Positions 1-8,139 of a DNA stretch of 64,000 nucleotides are shown here, one piece after another. A program made the translations under genes and the position numbers. Every line of letters starts with the position of its first letter. Positions within the stretch are counted from its first letter, which is position 1. The stretch is taken from contig NZ_JACYOF010000002.1 in assembly GCF_014932895.1 (NCBI RefSeq), forward strand, positions 62,001 to 126,000, in the 5' to 3' direction. Source of the stretch: Bacillus thuringiensis. GTDB taxonomy: Bacteria > Bacillota > Bacilli > Bacillales > Bacillaceae_G. The notes below the pieces were generated by a model. That model was not told where the DNA came from and made no database searches. It saw only the letters and a program-made list of their open reading frames with translations.

Positions 1-324
1 ATTAACATGTTTGCTACTGCAATATATACAGCAGGCGTTCTTTCCGCCCTTTACGCTTCTTTTCTAAATCCAGATTATGCGACAAATGCAAGTACAGCTT
101 CTGGGCTCGTGAATGGTTTCGCCACTATTTTATTAACAGTGTTACTTGATCCACGCATTGCCCTATTAACAGAGCGAGCTTTACAATCAGAAAATGGTGC
201 TGAATCTATGAGTAAAATGTATGGATGGCTAATGATTTCTAGACTTTTTGGCACATTATTAGCACAACTACTATTTGTACCAGGTGCTTACTGGATTTTA
301 TGGATTATTGAACTGATGCATTAA
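1..324 (+). CDS. amj: Lipid II flippase Amj family protein (C-terminal part)
   Basis: The reading frame is open to the left edge, so the N-terminal part lies outside the window. About 106 residues remain; the family (Amj/YdaH, DUF2837) is about 270 residues long. The fragment is hydrophobic, with membrane segments near both ends, and carries the conserved stretch around SRLFGTLLAQLL that I associate with this family. In Bacillus subtilis Amj is an alternative lipid II flippase that supports peptidoglycan synthesis when MurJ is inactive. The identification is by remembered family resemblance, and the missing N-terminus limits certainty. Confidence 0.7.
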   Translation: MNMFATAIYTAGVLSALYASFLNPDYATNASTASGLVNGFATILLTVLLDPRIALLTERALQSENGAESMSKMYGWLMISRLFGTLLAQLLFVPGAYWILWIIELMH

Positions 325-355
325 TTCACTCTCAAAAAAGAAGGTGAAATATCAA

Positions 356-931
356 ATGACTATAAAAACAGAGCAAGACATTATTCAAATAATACAAAAT
401 GATACGTGGATGATGGACGTACTACATACAGCTAAATCTCTCAAGCTACCTGATTGGTGGATTTGCGCCGGGTTTGTTCGTTCTAAAATTTGGGATACTT
501 TACATAACTATGAAGTAAGAACAGCTACACCGGATGTTGATGTCATTTATTTTGACCCTTTTCATAAAGATGAGGCATACGAACAATCATTAGAAATGAA
601 ACTAATAAATATTGATGCTACTATCCCTTGGTCAGTAAAGAATCAGGCTCGTATGCATGTGGTGAATAACATGCCACCATATTCTTCTTCTGTTGATGCT
701 ATTTCTAGATTTCCTGAAACAGCAACCGCTTTAGGCGTTACATTAAACGAAAAAAACGATGTCATATTAACGTCTCCGTACGGAATTGAAGATGTACTTT
801 CATTACAAGTGAAACCGACAGCTCATTTTCTTGAAACGAAAGAACGAATACATATGTACAAAAATAGAGTTATGAAAAAGAATTGGCAAAGTAAATGGCC
901 TAACATTACAATCACTTATCCTGAAATTTAA
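356..931 (+). CDS. Nucleotidyltransferase family protein (NTP_transf_6 type)
   Basis: This 191-residue cytoplasmic protein has a nucleotidyltransferase-like core: a Gly-Phe-Val-Arg segment followed by PDVDVIYFDP, whose acidic residues look like a metal-binding Asp-x-Asp. It resembles the uncharacterised bacterial family PF06042, whose substrates are unknown. I place the start at the ATG at 356 because AAGAAGGTG lies about 8 bases upstream; a GTG at 344 is inside that ribosome-binding site. A strong terminator follows at once and is shared with the convergent hydrolase gene. No operon partner is evident. Confidence 0.7.
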   Translation: MTIKTEQDIIQIIQNDTWMMDVLHTAKSLKLPDWWICAGFVRSKIWDTLHNYEVRTATPDVDVIYFDPFHKDEAYEQSLEMKLINIDATIPWSVKNQARMHVVNNMPPYSSSVDAISRFPETATALGVTLNEKNDVILTSPYGIEDVLSLQVKPTAHFLETKERIHMYKNRVMKKNWQSKWPNITITYPEI

Positions 932-933
932 AA

Positions 934-968
934 AAGGTGCTTCGCATAATACGAAGCACCCCTTCTTT
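934..968. terminator. Bidirectional terminator between nucleotidyltransferase and hydrolase
   Basis: A perfect 9-bp inverted repeat (GGTGCTTCG at 936-944, CGAAGCACC at 952-960) has A residues on the left and T residues on the right. It can serve both convergent genes. Confidence 0.85.
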
Positions 969-1883
969 TTATTTCAAAAAATGAATGACTGTTTCCGCAA
1001 ACCGATCCGCTTCTTCATAATGTGGTGAATGACCACTCTCTTCAAATATGATATTCTTTCCATTTAGAGAATCTCGATTAAATATTTCAATTTGCTTTTC
1101 ACAAGTTATTACATCATGTTTTCCTACAACTAATAACATCGGATTCTGTACATCTTTTATTTTTGATAATAATGGCGTATGACATGCTCCTTCTAATTTT
1201 AATCTATCAAAATGGATTTTTGAACGATTTGAAAATACTTCCCACTCTTCATCACTATATAAACTATCGTCCGTTTCATCTTCCTTATAATTGTAAATCT
1301 CCATTCTTTTTTCTTCTAATTCATCGCTTAACCTTATATACGCTTCTAATAAATCTTCTGAACTGGCATTACTAGATGAATAAGCTAGGCACTCCTCTGC
1401 CGCTACTTCTTTTCCATACTTCTTTAATAAACTCCCTGTCTTTTTTAATAGGGCTTTACTTGTTAATGCAAAATCAAAAGTCGGCCCTTCAAATATTATT
1501 TTCTCTATTGAATTTGGATATATCGACGCATATAACAATGCTAAATATCCACCGAAAGAGTGCCCAATTACAGACCATTTTTCAATTTGCAATAGTTTTC
1601 TTATTTCCTCACAGTCTTCAACTAAATCATTTAATCCAAAAGATTCTTCCTCAGTAATTATTTCTGATCGACAAACTCCTCTTTGGTCTAACATAATAAC
1701 ATATAAGGAACCTTTTAATTTTTCCGCTTGATGAAATGAAAAATCATAACAGCTCTCACCTGGGCCACCGTGTAAATATAATACTGGGTTATTTTTAGGA
1801 TTTCCATGTGTTTCAACGTATAGCTTCTTACCTCTAATATTCATGTATTTCCCTGCTTCAATCAAATTCGTCTTTATGGTCAT
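969..1883 (-). CDS. Alpha/beta hydrolase, proline-iminopeptidase-like (S33)
   Basis: A protein of about 304 residues with an alpha/beta hydrolase fold. HGGPG near residues 39-43 forms the oxyanion hole typical of prolyl iminopeptidases and related S33 hydrolases. GHSFGG near residue 110 supplies the nucleophilic serine. GKHDVI and ESGHSPH near the C-terminus supply the acid and the histidine. There is no signal peptide, so it is cytoplasmic. The substrate cannot be told from sequence. The start is uncertain: the ATG at 1883 sits very close to a GAGAGG motif, and an ATG at 1844 preceded by AGGG is an alternative. Confidence 0.75.
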   Translation of the reverse strand: MTIKTNLIEAGKYMNIRGKKLYVETHGNPKNNPVLYLHGGPGESCYDFSFHQAEKLKGSLYVIMLDQRGVCRSEIITEEESFGLNDLVEDCEEIRKLLQIEKWSVIGHSFGGYLALLYASIYPNSIEKIIFEGPTFDFALTSKALLKKTGSLLKKYGKEVAAEECLAYSSSNASSEDLLEAYIRLSDELEEKRMEIYNYKEDETDDSLYSDEEWEVFSNRSKIHFDRLKLEGACHTPLLSKIKDVQNPMLLVVGKHDVITCEKQIEIFNRDSLNGKNIIFEESGHSPHYEEADRFAETVIHFLK

Positions 1884-1919
1884 CACCTCTCTTTTTACTG
1901 AATATTATAACACTTCGAC

Positions 1920-3260
1920 TTAGATAATCCCTATTACATTTAAAAAGACGATGATTATTGCAAGTGGAGCTATAAATCGAAGTAAAAATGCCCAACAAGT
2001 AAATACTTTCTTTCCGTAATTTCCACCTACAAAAAATTCTGCTTCTAACACTTTTTTTTCCATTTTGAATGATACGAAAATACTAATAAATAGCGCTCCA
2101 AGTGGCATTAATATATTACTAGATAAAAAATCTACTGCATCAAAAATATTCTTTCCGAAAATCGTAATATCACTCCATACACCAAATGAAAGCGCTGATG
2201 GAATACCTACTAGAAAAATACAAAAACCAATAACCCAAGATAGTTTATTTCTTCTTTCTTGCTTACCGTTCGCCAATGCTGAAACAACTGTTTCAAGTAA
2301 AGAGAACGCTGATGTTAATGTCGCAAATGTAAATAGCGCAAGAAATACTGTTAAGAACAATCCGCCGAATGGAATTTGACTAAATACAGATGGTAATACA
2401 ATAAATAGTAGCCCAGGCCCTTCTGCCGGCTCCATCCCTAATGAAAATACTGCTGGAAAAATAGCAAGACCTGCAAATAAAGAGACGAATAAATTCAATC
2501 CAACAATTGTTATTGCTGATTTTGGTAAACTTTCTTTTTTATTTAAATATGAACTATACGTAACCATAATCGAAATTCCGATACTAATCGCAAAGAATGA
2601 TTGCCCCATTGCGAACAAAATACTTTCTGAAGTAATCTTTGAGAAATCTGGTTGTAAAAAAAACTTCACACCTTTCATCGCATCATCCAGTGTTAAGGAA
2701 CGAATAATAAGAGCGACAAACAATACGAACAACGCCGGTAGCATATATTTACTTGCTTTTTCAATTCCGTTTTGAACACCTTTTGATACAACCCATATCG
2801 TAATAAACATAAAAGCGAAATGTCCCATAATAGCCCAAACGGGATTTCCAATTGTTTCAGTAAATAGTACACCGTAATTTTGTCCCGAAGTAATAAGTTG
2901 TCCAGTTACTCCCCTAAATAAATAAATTAATACCCATCCTCCTACAACACTATAAAATGACAGTAATATAAAACAAGTTCCAACGCCAAGACGTCCAATC
3001 CAGTGCCATCCTGTATTTGGTGCGATACTTTTAAATGCTCCAATCGCTTGTTTCTGTGTGCTGCGTCCAATCATAAATTCAGCTATTAATAGCGGGAGAC
3101 CAATTAATACAGTAAATAATATAAAGATTAAAAAGAATGCTCCTCCCCCGCTCTTCCCTGCGATATAAGGAAACTTCCATATTGCGCCAAGTCCAATTGC
3201 TGATCCTGCTGCAGCCATTATAAATCCTAATTTCGAAGTCCATTGCTCCGTCTGTTTCAT
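1920..3260 (-). CDS. Sodium-dependent amino-acid transporter, NSS/SNF family
   Basis: A polytopic membrane protein of 446 residues with 11-12 hydrophobic segments. It opens with the NSS signature ([14 protein letters not shown], then a Gly-rich GKSGGG), which forms the Na+ and substrate site in LeuT-type transporters. NSS proteins couple Na+ entry to uptake of amino acids or amines. The ATG at 3260 follows GGGAGG at good spacing. The gene has a T-box leader at 3350-3632 whose specifier reads CUC, so leucine starvation probably induces it and leucine or a related branched-chain amino acid is the likely cargo. That inference rests on the leader, not on the protein. Confidence 0.85.
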   Translation of the reverse strand: MKQTEQWTSKLGFIMAAAGSAIGLGAIWKFPYIAGKSGGGAFFLIFILFTVLIGLPLLIAEFMIGRSTQKQAIGAFKSIAPNTGWHWIGRLGVGTCFILLSFYSVVGGWVLIYLFRGVTGQLITSGQNYGVLFTETIGNPVWAIMGHFAFMFITIWVVSKGVQNGIEKASKYMLPALFVLFVALIIRSLTLDDAMKGVKFFLQPDFSKITSESILFAMGQSFFAISIGISIMVTYSSYLNKKESLPKSAITIVGLNLFVSLFAGLAIFPAVFSLGMEPAEGPGLLFIVLPSVFSQIPFGGLFLTVFLALFTFATLTSAFSLLETVVSALANGKQERRNKLSWVIGFCIFLVGIPSALSFGVWSDITIFGKNIFDAVDFLSSNILMPLGALFISIFVSFKMEKKVLEAEFFVGGNYGKKVFTCWAFLLRFIAPLAIIIVFLNVIGII

Positions 3261-3349
3261 CTTATTTTCCTCCCAATTAAATCTTTTTATACAGATAAAC
3301 GAATTTTATAAACCTATCCAAATAAACCCTCCATTTCTTTCTCTATATA

Positions 3350-3632
3350 ATAAAAAATGGCCCAGCATCTCTTTATATAAAGAGACGCTAAGCCATTTAC
3401 TTAACGCGGTACCACCCTTATTGATTCCATTATGAATCCACCTTAGTAGTAATCGTTTGATTACAAACCTAATATCGAAGGTTAACCGTTAAGATTTACT
3501 AAGAATGTGATTCCGTTCCACCTTACTGCTCCTAGGCGAGTTCAGGATGTCATTTGACTATGTCGCACCAACCCATAGCTCTCTGTACAAATACATGACC
3601 TTACTACTCCTATTCAACGCAATTCAATATTC
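3350..3632 (-). promoter_or_regulatory. T-box leader, predicted Leu (CUC) specifier
   Basis: On the minus strand an AGAGAGC element in stem I is followed by GGGTGGTACCGCG (plus-strand 3404-3418), the core that binds the uncharged tRNA acceptor end, and then a terminator hairpin at 3353-3398 ending in a T run. The specifier is read as CTC (plus strand 3538-3540). It is followed by one purine and a short helix CCTA pairing with TAGG, the same layout that gives the expected codons in the other three T-boxes of this window. Confidence 0.85.
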
Positions 3633-3779
3633 TGAATTTAGTTTCTTTTGAAATTACTATGAAGTATATCGGTTATATTTGTAACTGTCAAGGTATATAT
3701 TAAATTTTTTGTCGAAAAGGATTTTTATATAGACGTATAGAAAATATTTACAATAAAAATAAAAGGAGATTCAAACGTT

Positions 3780-4706
3780 ATGTCACTATTAAAGAATGGT
3801 TGTTTTTTTGTTATCCGCTCATTTTTCATCATTCTTGGTATTATTGCGATTTGTTCCTTACCACAATTGTTTTTCGGTACACCTCCAAGTTCGGCAAAAT
3901 CGCTAGCAATCCCGCCTACACCAACTTTACAATTCAATTTTAGTAACTATTTAGATTCGATATCAAATGTTATTTCTTCTTTGTTTCACCCTACAAGTAT
4001 CACTTATAAAATTAGCAACGCTGGCACTCAATCGCCAGACCGTGACCTTTTTCCATATTTACTAGAATCATATACGCATACATTAACTATTATGATTCGT
4101 GCTTTCCTTATCGCCGTACTCCTTTCTACTACTTTTACCATACTTACATTTTACTTTCCTAAACGCATTCAATCTCTTATTCTTAAAACTTTACATGTAC
4201 TAGAATCATTGCCAGACTTATTTTTTGTCGTCTGTATACAGTTATTTGTCATTTGGATTTATAAAAATACGAATTTACTCGTTACAGTACCTTTTTCTAC
4301 TATGCAAGAAAAAACATATTTGTTACCGATATTAACACTAAGTATTTTACCGATTATTTTCTTATACAAAATTAGTCTGTTAAATTATAATGATGAACTG
4401 CAAAAGGATTATATAAACGTTGCGGTCGCAAAAGGATTAAAACCGTTTTACATTTTATATAAACACGTGCTTATCAACGCCTTACTCTCCCTCTTTTATA
4501 ATGCAAAATCTATTTTTTTATTTATGATTTCCAATATGATCGTACTGGAGTATTTATTTAATTCATACGGCTTATTTAAATTTTTAATTATGCACCAAAC
4601 ACCGGAAATTATTACGGTAAGTATATTACTTTTAACAATTCCATTCTATCTCTCCTTTGAACTATTAAAACGCATTTTACCAGGAAGAAGGGGTTTACAT
4701 GCTTAA
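3780..4706 (+). CDS. ABC transporter permease, DppB/OppB-like
   Basis: A 308-residue integral membrane protein with about six hydrophobic segments. A cytoplasmic EAA-type loop (around VAVAKGLKPFYILYKHVL) is where an ATPase docks in binding-protein-dependent importers. It resembles the first permease of peptide or nickel importers but is divergent. AAAAGGAG lies upstream of the ATG at 3780. It overlaps the next permease gene by 8 bases, so the two are co-translated. No ATPase or substrate-binding protein gene lies nearby, so the partners must be encoded elsewhere. Confidence 0.75.
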   Translation: MSLLKNGCFFVIRSFFIILGIIAICSLPQLFFGTPPSSAKSLAIPPTPTLQFNFSNYLDSISNVISSLFHPTSITYKISNAGTQSPDRDLFPYLLESYTHTLTIMIRAFLIAVLLSTTFTILTFYFPKRIQSLILKTLHVLESLPDLFFVVCIQLFVIWIYKNTNLLVTVPFSTMQEKTYLLPILTLSILPIIFLYKISLLNYNDELQKDYINVAVAKGLKPFYILYKHVLINALLSLFYNAKSIFLFMISNMIVLEYLFNSYGLFKFLIMHQTPEIITVSILLLTIPFYLSFELLKRILPGRRGLHA

Positions 4707-5670
4707 AAAGGTAGTTTTTAATATACGATTTTTAATCGGTCTTTTTATTTTAGTAACCATAATTATTTCAAGTTATATTACGAAAGAGAAAGTAGACGCA
4801 GGAAAAATCAAACCTGTCCCTGCTTATCAATATGTCGATGGTAAAATAACTAGTACTGCCCCAGCACCGCCATCTTTTTCTCATCCTCTCGGTGTTGATA
4901 AAGAAGGGAATGATGTTTTAATTTGGACTCTCTATGATGCAAAAACACCAATTTTTTATGCAGTGATTATTAGCTTTTTCCGTATAGCCTTTTCACTTAT
5001 ATTCGGTATTCTTCATGCATACTTTTATCGATACGTTCGCTTTTTAGATGTTCTATTCGAAACATTCCAATATGTCCCTACTACCTTATTAGCAATTTTT
5101 TTATTATCACCAGTATTATTTGTATCTCCAGAGGATGAACATCTTTGGCTCACTTATACGCTTTCGGTTTTAATTTTTATTAGTGTACCTAATTTAATAC
5201 AACTTTTCAGCAATGAAATTCGTTTATTACTACAAAATGAATTTGTAGCAAGTTCTAAAACATTAGGAGGTGATTTTTTTCACATTTGTAAATTACATTT
5301 GAAACCCTTTCTTACGCCAAAAATTTTCATTTGGATTAATCAACAAATGCTACAAACTTTAGTTTTATTATTACATTTAGCACTATTTCAAGCTATTTCA
5401 TTTAACATTGCTGGTACACTTGTTTTACTTGGTCGTAATCATCAGTTTTTAAATGTTTTACCTTGGGTAGCATTCGGCCCCGTTTTATTTTTCACTATTG
5501 TTATTTTAGCTGTATACATGATGTTATCTGGAATGCAAAATGCACTAAAAAGTGATATAGATCAAATTGATAACTCACTTTTATTAAGTGTATTAGCAAA
5601 AGAAAAAAGAGAAAGAAAGAGTCAACATTTTTCCTTTTTTAAACCAAGTGTAAAAATAAAAGAACATTAA
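4699..5670 (+). CDS. ABC transporter permease, DppC/OppC-like
   Basis: A 323-residue membrane protein. One N-terminal segment is followed by an extracytoplasmic stretch containing FSHPLGVDKEGNDVLIW, the motif that begins the conserved core of DppC/OppC permeases (normally HPLGTDxxGRD). Further segments and an EAA-like loop (SSKTLGGDFFHICKLHL) follow. It forms the second half of the permease pair with the overlapping upstream gene. A strong terminator follows the stop codon. The substrate is unknown and no ATPase is adjacent. Confidence 0.75.
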   Translation: MLKKVVFNIRFLIGLFILVTIIISSYITKEKVDAGKIKPVPAYQYVDGKITSTAPAPPSFSHPLGVDKEGNDVLIWTLYDAKTPIFYAVIISFFRIAFSLIFGILHAYFYRYVRFLDVLFETFQYVPTTLLAIFLLSPVLFVSPEDEHLWLTYTLSVLIFISVPNLIQLFSNEIRLLLQNEFVASSKTLGGDFFHICKLHLKPFLTPKIFIWINQQMLQTLVLLLHLALFQAISFNIAGTLVLLGRNHQFLNVLPWVAFGPVLFFTIVILAVYMMLSGMQNALKSDIDQIDNSLLLSVLAKEKRERKSQHFSFFKPSVKIKEH

Positions 5671-5706
5671 AAAAGAATCTTCGCGATAATCGCGAAGATT
5701 CTTTTT
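5671..5706. terminator. Bidirectional terminator, permease operon / AspRS
   Basis: A perfect 12-bp stem (AGAATCTTCGCG at 5674-5685, its complement at 5691-5702) with a 5-base loop, flanked by A on the left and T on the right. It ends both converging transcripts. Confidence 0.9.
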
Positions 5707-7003
5707 ACGGTATAAGACGAGTACAATCTCTCGGAAAAGCACTTGCTTCTCTCACATTCGATAATTGTAAAAGCTTATACACAACTCGTTCTAATCCAAT
5801 TCCAAAACCGCCATGCGGTGGACAACCATACCGGAATGTATTTAAATAAGATTGGAATTTCTCTGGATGTAACCCTTTTTCTTTAAAAGAAGCGAGTAAC
5901 ATATCATAATGATGAATTCTCTGTGCCCCTGATGTTATTTCTAATCCTTTATATAATAAATCGAATGAATCAGTAATAGATGAATTTTCTTTATTCGGCA
6001 TCGTATACATTGGTCGCGCGTCTTTCGGATAGTGTGTAATAAAAACAAATTCGCTATTAAATGTTTCTTTCACATATTTCCCCAGTAACTTTTCACCTTC
6101 TGTATCTAAATCCCCTATAGGAGATTCTTTCCGATACTTCCTTTTTAAAATTTCTTGTGCTTCTAACAATGTGATTTTAGGTATTTCAGTAATGACAGGT
6201 ACTTCTATTTGTAATAGTTGTAGTTCTTTTTCACATATTTTTCCTACTTGTTGAAACATATATCGTAAAACATCTGTTTCTAATTGCATCACTTCATGAA
6301 AATCATGAATAAACCCAAGTTCTACGTCTAACGATATATATTCATTTAAATGACGAGAAGAGTTGTGATGTTCTGCCCGGTACACAGGAGCAATTTCAAA
6401 AACACGTTCAAGTCCTCCAGCTACCATCATTTGTTTATAAAACTGTGGTGATTGAGCTAAATAGGCTTCTTTTTGGAAATATGGAAGCTTAAAAACATTC
6501 GCTCCTCCTTCTGCCCCTTGCGAAACAATTTTCGGAGTAAATATACGTGTGAAATCGTTCTCTATTAGAAATTCACTAAAACTTTGAACGAGTGTAGATT
6601 TCACTTTAAATATTGCCGCGGTTCGCTCATGTCTTAATGATAATACGCGCTCATTCAATAGTTGATCTAAGCCAACTTGTAACTTCTTTTTATTTATTTC
6701 AAACGGAAGTGGTTCGGCTACATTTAATACTTTCACTTCATGCGCAAGTACTTCAACACCTACTTCTGTTTTCGTTGTCTCTACTATTTCACCAATTACT
6801 TGGATTACACTTTCAACATCAACTTTATATCCAGCTAACTCGTTTTCTAATACACATTGAATAACTCCCGTTCGGTCCCGTAATAATAAAAAACTAACAT
6901 TACCTAGATGACGAATCTTTTTTACCCATCCTTGTAGTAATACAACCTTTCCGCCATGCTTCTTACATTCCCGTGTGAGTGAACGCTTCATTATTTGATC
7001 CAT
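5705..7003 (-). CDS. Aspartate-tRNA ligase, archaeal / non-discriminating type (AspRS2)
   Basis: A 432-residue class II synthetase: an N-terminal OB-fold anticodon-binding domain (about 1-105), then the catalytic domain. AQSPQFYKQ and the motif 3 region GGFGIGLERVV followed by FPRD match archaeal-type AspRS rather than AsnRS, which reads differently at the QSPQ position. It is much shorter than the bacterial AspRS (about 590 residues). Enzymes of this type often charge both tRNA-Asp and tRNA-Asn and feed GatCAB. The ATG at 7003 has GGAGGG 7-8 bases upstream; a TTG at 7018 overlaps that site. The leader is a T-box reading AAC (Asn). It could also be catalogued as an AsnRS-like protein. Confidence 0.8.
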   Translation of the reverse strand: MDQIMKRSLTRECKKHGGKVVLLQGWVKKIRHLGNVSFLLLRDRTGVIQCVLENELAGYKVDVESVIQVIGEIVETTKTEVGVEVLAHEVKVLNVAEPLPFEINKKKLQVGLDQLLNERVLSLRHERTAAIFKVKSTLVQSFSEFLIENDFTRIFTPKIVSQGAEGGANVFKLPYFQKEAYLAQSPQFYKQMMVAGGLERVFEIAPVYRAEHHNSSRHLNEYISLDVELGFIHDFHEVMQLETDVLRYMFQQVGKICEKELQLLQIEVPVITEIPKITLLEAQEILKRKYRKESPIGDLDTEGEKLLGKYVKETFNSEFVFITHYPKDARPMYTMPNKENSSITDSFDLLYKGLEITSGAQRIHHYDMLLASFKEKGLHPEKFQSYLNTFRYGCPPHGGFGIGLERVVYKLLQLSNVREASAFPRDCTRLIP

Positions 7004-7087
7004 TATATTTCCCTCCAATAGTTTTATTTTTATTTACATTATTGTTGTCATCGTCATCATCCACGGTCACTCACCCCCTTTCAAAGA

Positions 7088-7316
7088 ATACAAAAATCCG
7101 TCCCTATAAATAGGGACGGATTTTTACCGCGGTACCACCCAAATTGTCATAATGACCATCTTAGCCCTGATAACGGTAGGTACCGTTTGCTTTTACTAAT
7201 AATCACGTTCAAAGCAACACTCACAGGTGTCTTTCCATCATGCGGTATCGCAATCTTCCCAGCAACCGATTGCTCTCTGTAGACCTTTGCATCATGTACT
7301 TTTCCTGATCATCACT
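7088..7316 (-). promoter_or_regulatory. T-box leader, predicted Asn (AAC) specifier
   Basis: Minus-strand leader with a GATGATCA/TGATTATT stem I base, an AGAGAGC element, the antiterminator core GGGTGGTACCGCGG (plus 7127-7140) and a strong terminator (plus 7092-7125, AAAAATCCGTCCCTA stem) before a T run. The codon immediately before the purine and stem I 3' strand is AAC (plus 7207-7209). This is asparagine, although the gene encodes an aspartate-type synthetase. Confidence 0.9.
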
Positions 7317-7552
7317 TTTTATATTTACAGAGTATTCTATCTCTTTGTTTTATAAAACGCAAGCCTTTTTTATAAACATTCTGATTTTTAAACTCATAAA
7401 TCCCTTTAAAGCGAGAAAAGTAAATTTAGTGTGTATTCTTATATACCTAATTAAAACTTATACTCAAATTCCCAACACAAAATAACCATTTTATTACATA
7501 TTTCCCATATCATTTACGCATATTAATAAAAATTTTACAACGAGGTGTGTAT

Positions 7553-8032
7553 ATGAAAAAAGTAATAAGTTTCTTTCTCCTTTTGTTATGTCTAATTGTA
7601 GTAAATGAAACGTACGCATATTCACCAAAATCTTTACCAATCTCTCAAAATTCTGATCAATGGCAAGTGAATATTGATGAACCGAAGAACATAAGTAAAA
7701 ATACGCTTCAAGCAAAAATAGATAAATTTCAAACATATCATTTTTCAGTAAAAAACGTTGGAAACAGTGAAGTATATAACGTACAAGTCGAAGTATTCCG
7801 CAACGAGCCAAATACGAAAACGAAATATGAACTCTTTTCCCTAAAAGAAAGTCGTTTAGCAAGTGGAAAAACTGGATTTAGACATGCTAACTTCCCTGTT
7901 GCTACAAAAGCAGATGAGGTTGATGTGATTATTACGTGGCAAGAACACCCTTTCCGCTCGATGAGAAACGGTCAAAAAGTTGAGTCTAGAAAATTTAAAG
8001 AGCATTTTGTTTTTAAAGAAACTAAAAAGTAA
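7553..8032 (+). CDS. Small secreted protein of unknown function
   Basis: A 159-residue protein with a clear signal peptide: MKKVISFF, a Leu/Val-rich core, and probable cleavage after TYAYS or nearby, around residue 25. The mature part is a beta-rich domain with alternating hydrophobic residues (HFSVKNVGNSEVYNVQVEVF), suggesting an immunoglobulin-like extracellular fold. I do not recognise a named family. GAGGTG lies before the ATG at 7553. It stands alone between the AspRS T-box and the convergent protease gene. Confidence 0.6.
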   Translation: MKKVISFFLLLLCLIVVNETYAYSPKSLPISQNSDQWQVNIDEPKNISKNTLQAKIDKFQTYHFSVKNVGNSEVYNVQVEVFRNEPNTKTKYELFSLKESRLASGKTGFRHANFPVATKADEVDVIITWQEHPFRSMRNGQKVESRKFKEHFVFKETKK

Positions 8033-8104
8033 ATGGGATGCGGATATATTTCCCCTATCATTGATATAACTTTATTTACTAGTACCGGTTCTTATGTAAA
8101 TTAA

Positions 8105-8138
8105 AAAATCGTGGCTTATGAACGCCACGACTTTTAAT
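8105..8138 (-). terminator. Terminator of the M36-type protease gene
   Basis: A stem TCGTGGC (8109-8115) pairs with GCCACGA (8124-8130) across an 8-base loop. On the minus strand a T run follows. Confidence 0.8.
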
Positions 8139-8139
8139 A

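Noticed and set aside
5705-7003. Calling the class II synthetase asnS
   Set aside because: The AQSPQFYKQ and FPRD motifs fit AspRS. The Asn specifier in the leader concerns regulation, not enzyme identity.
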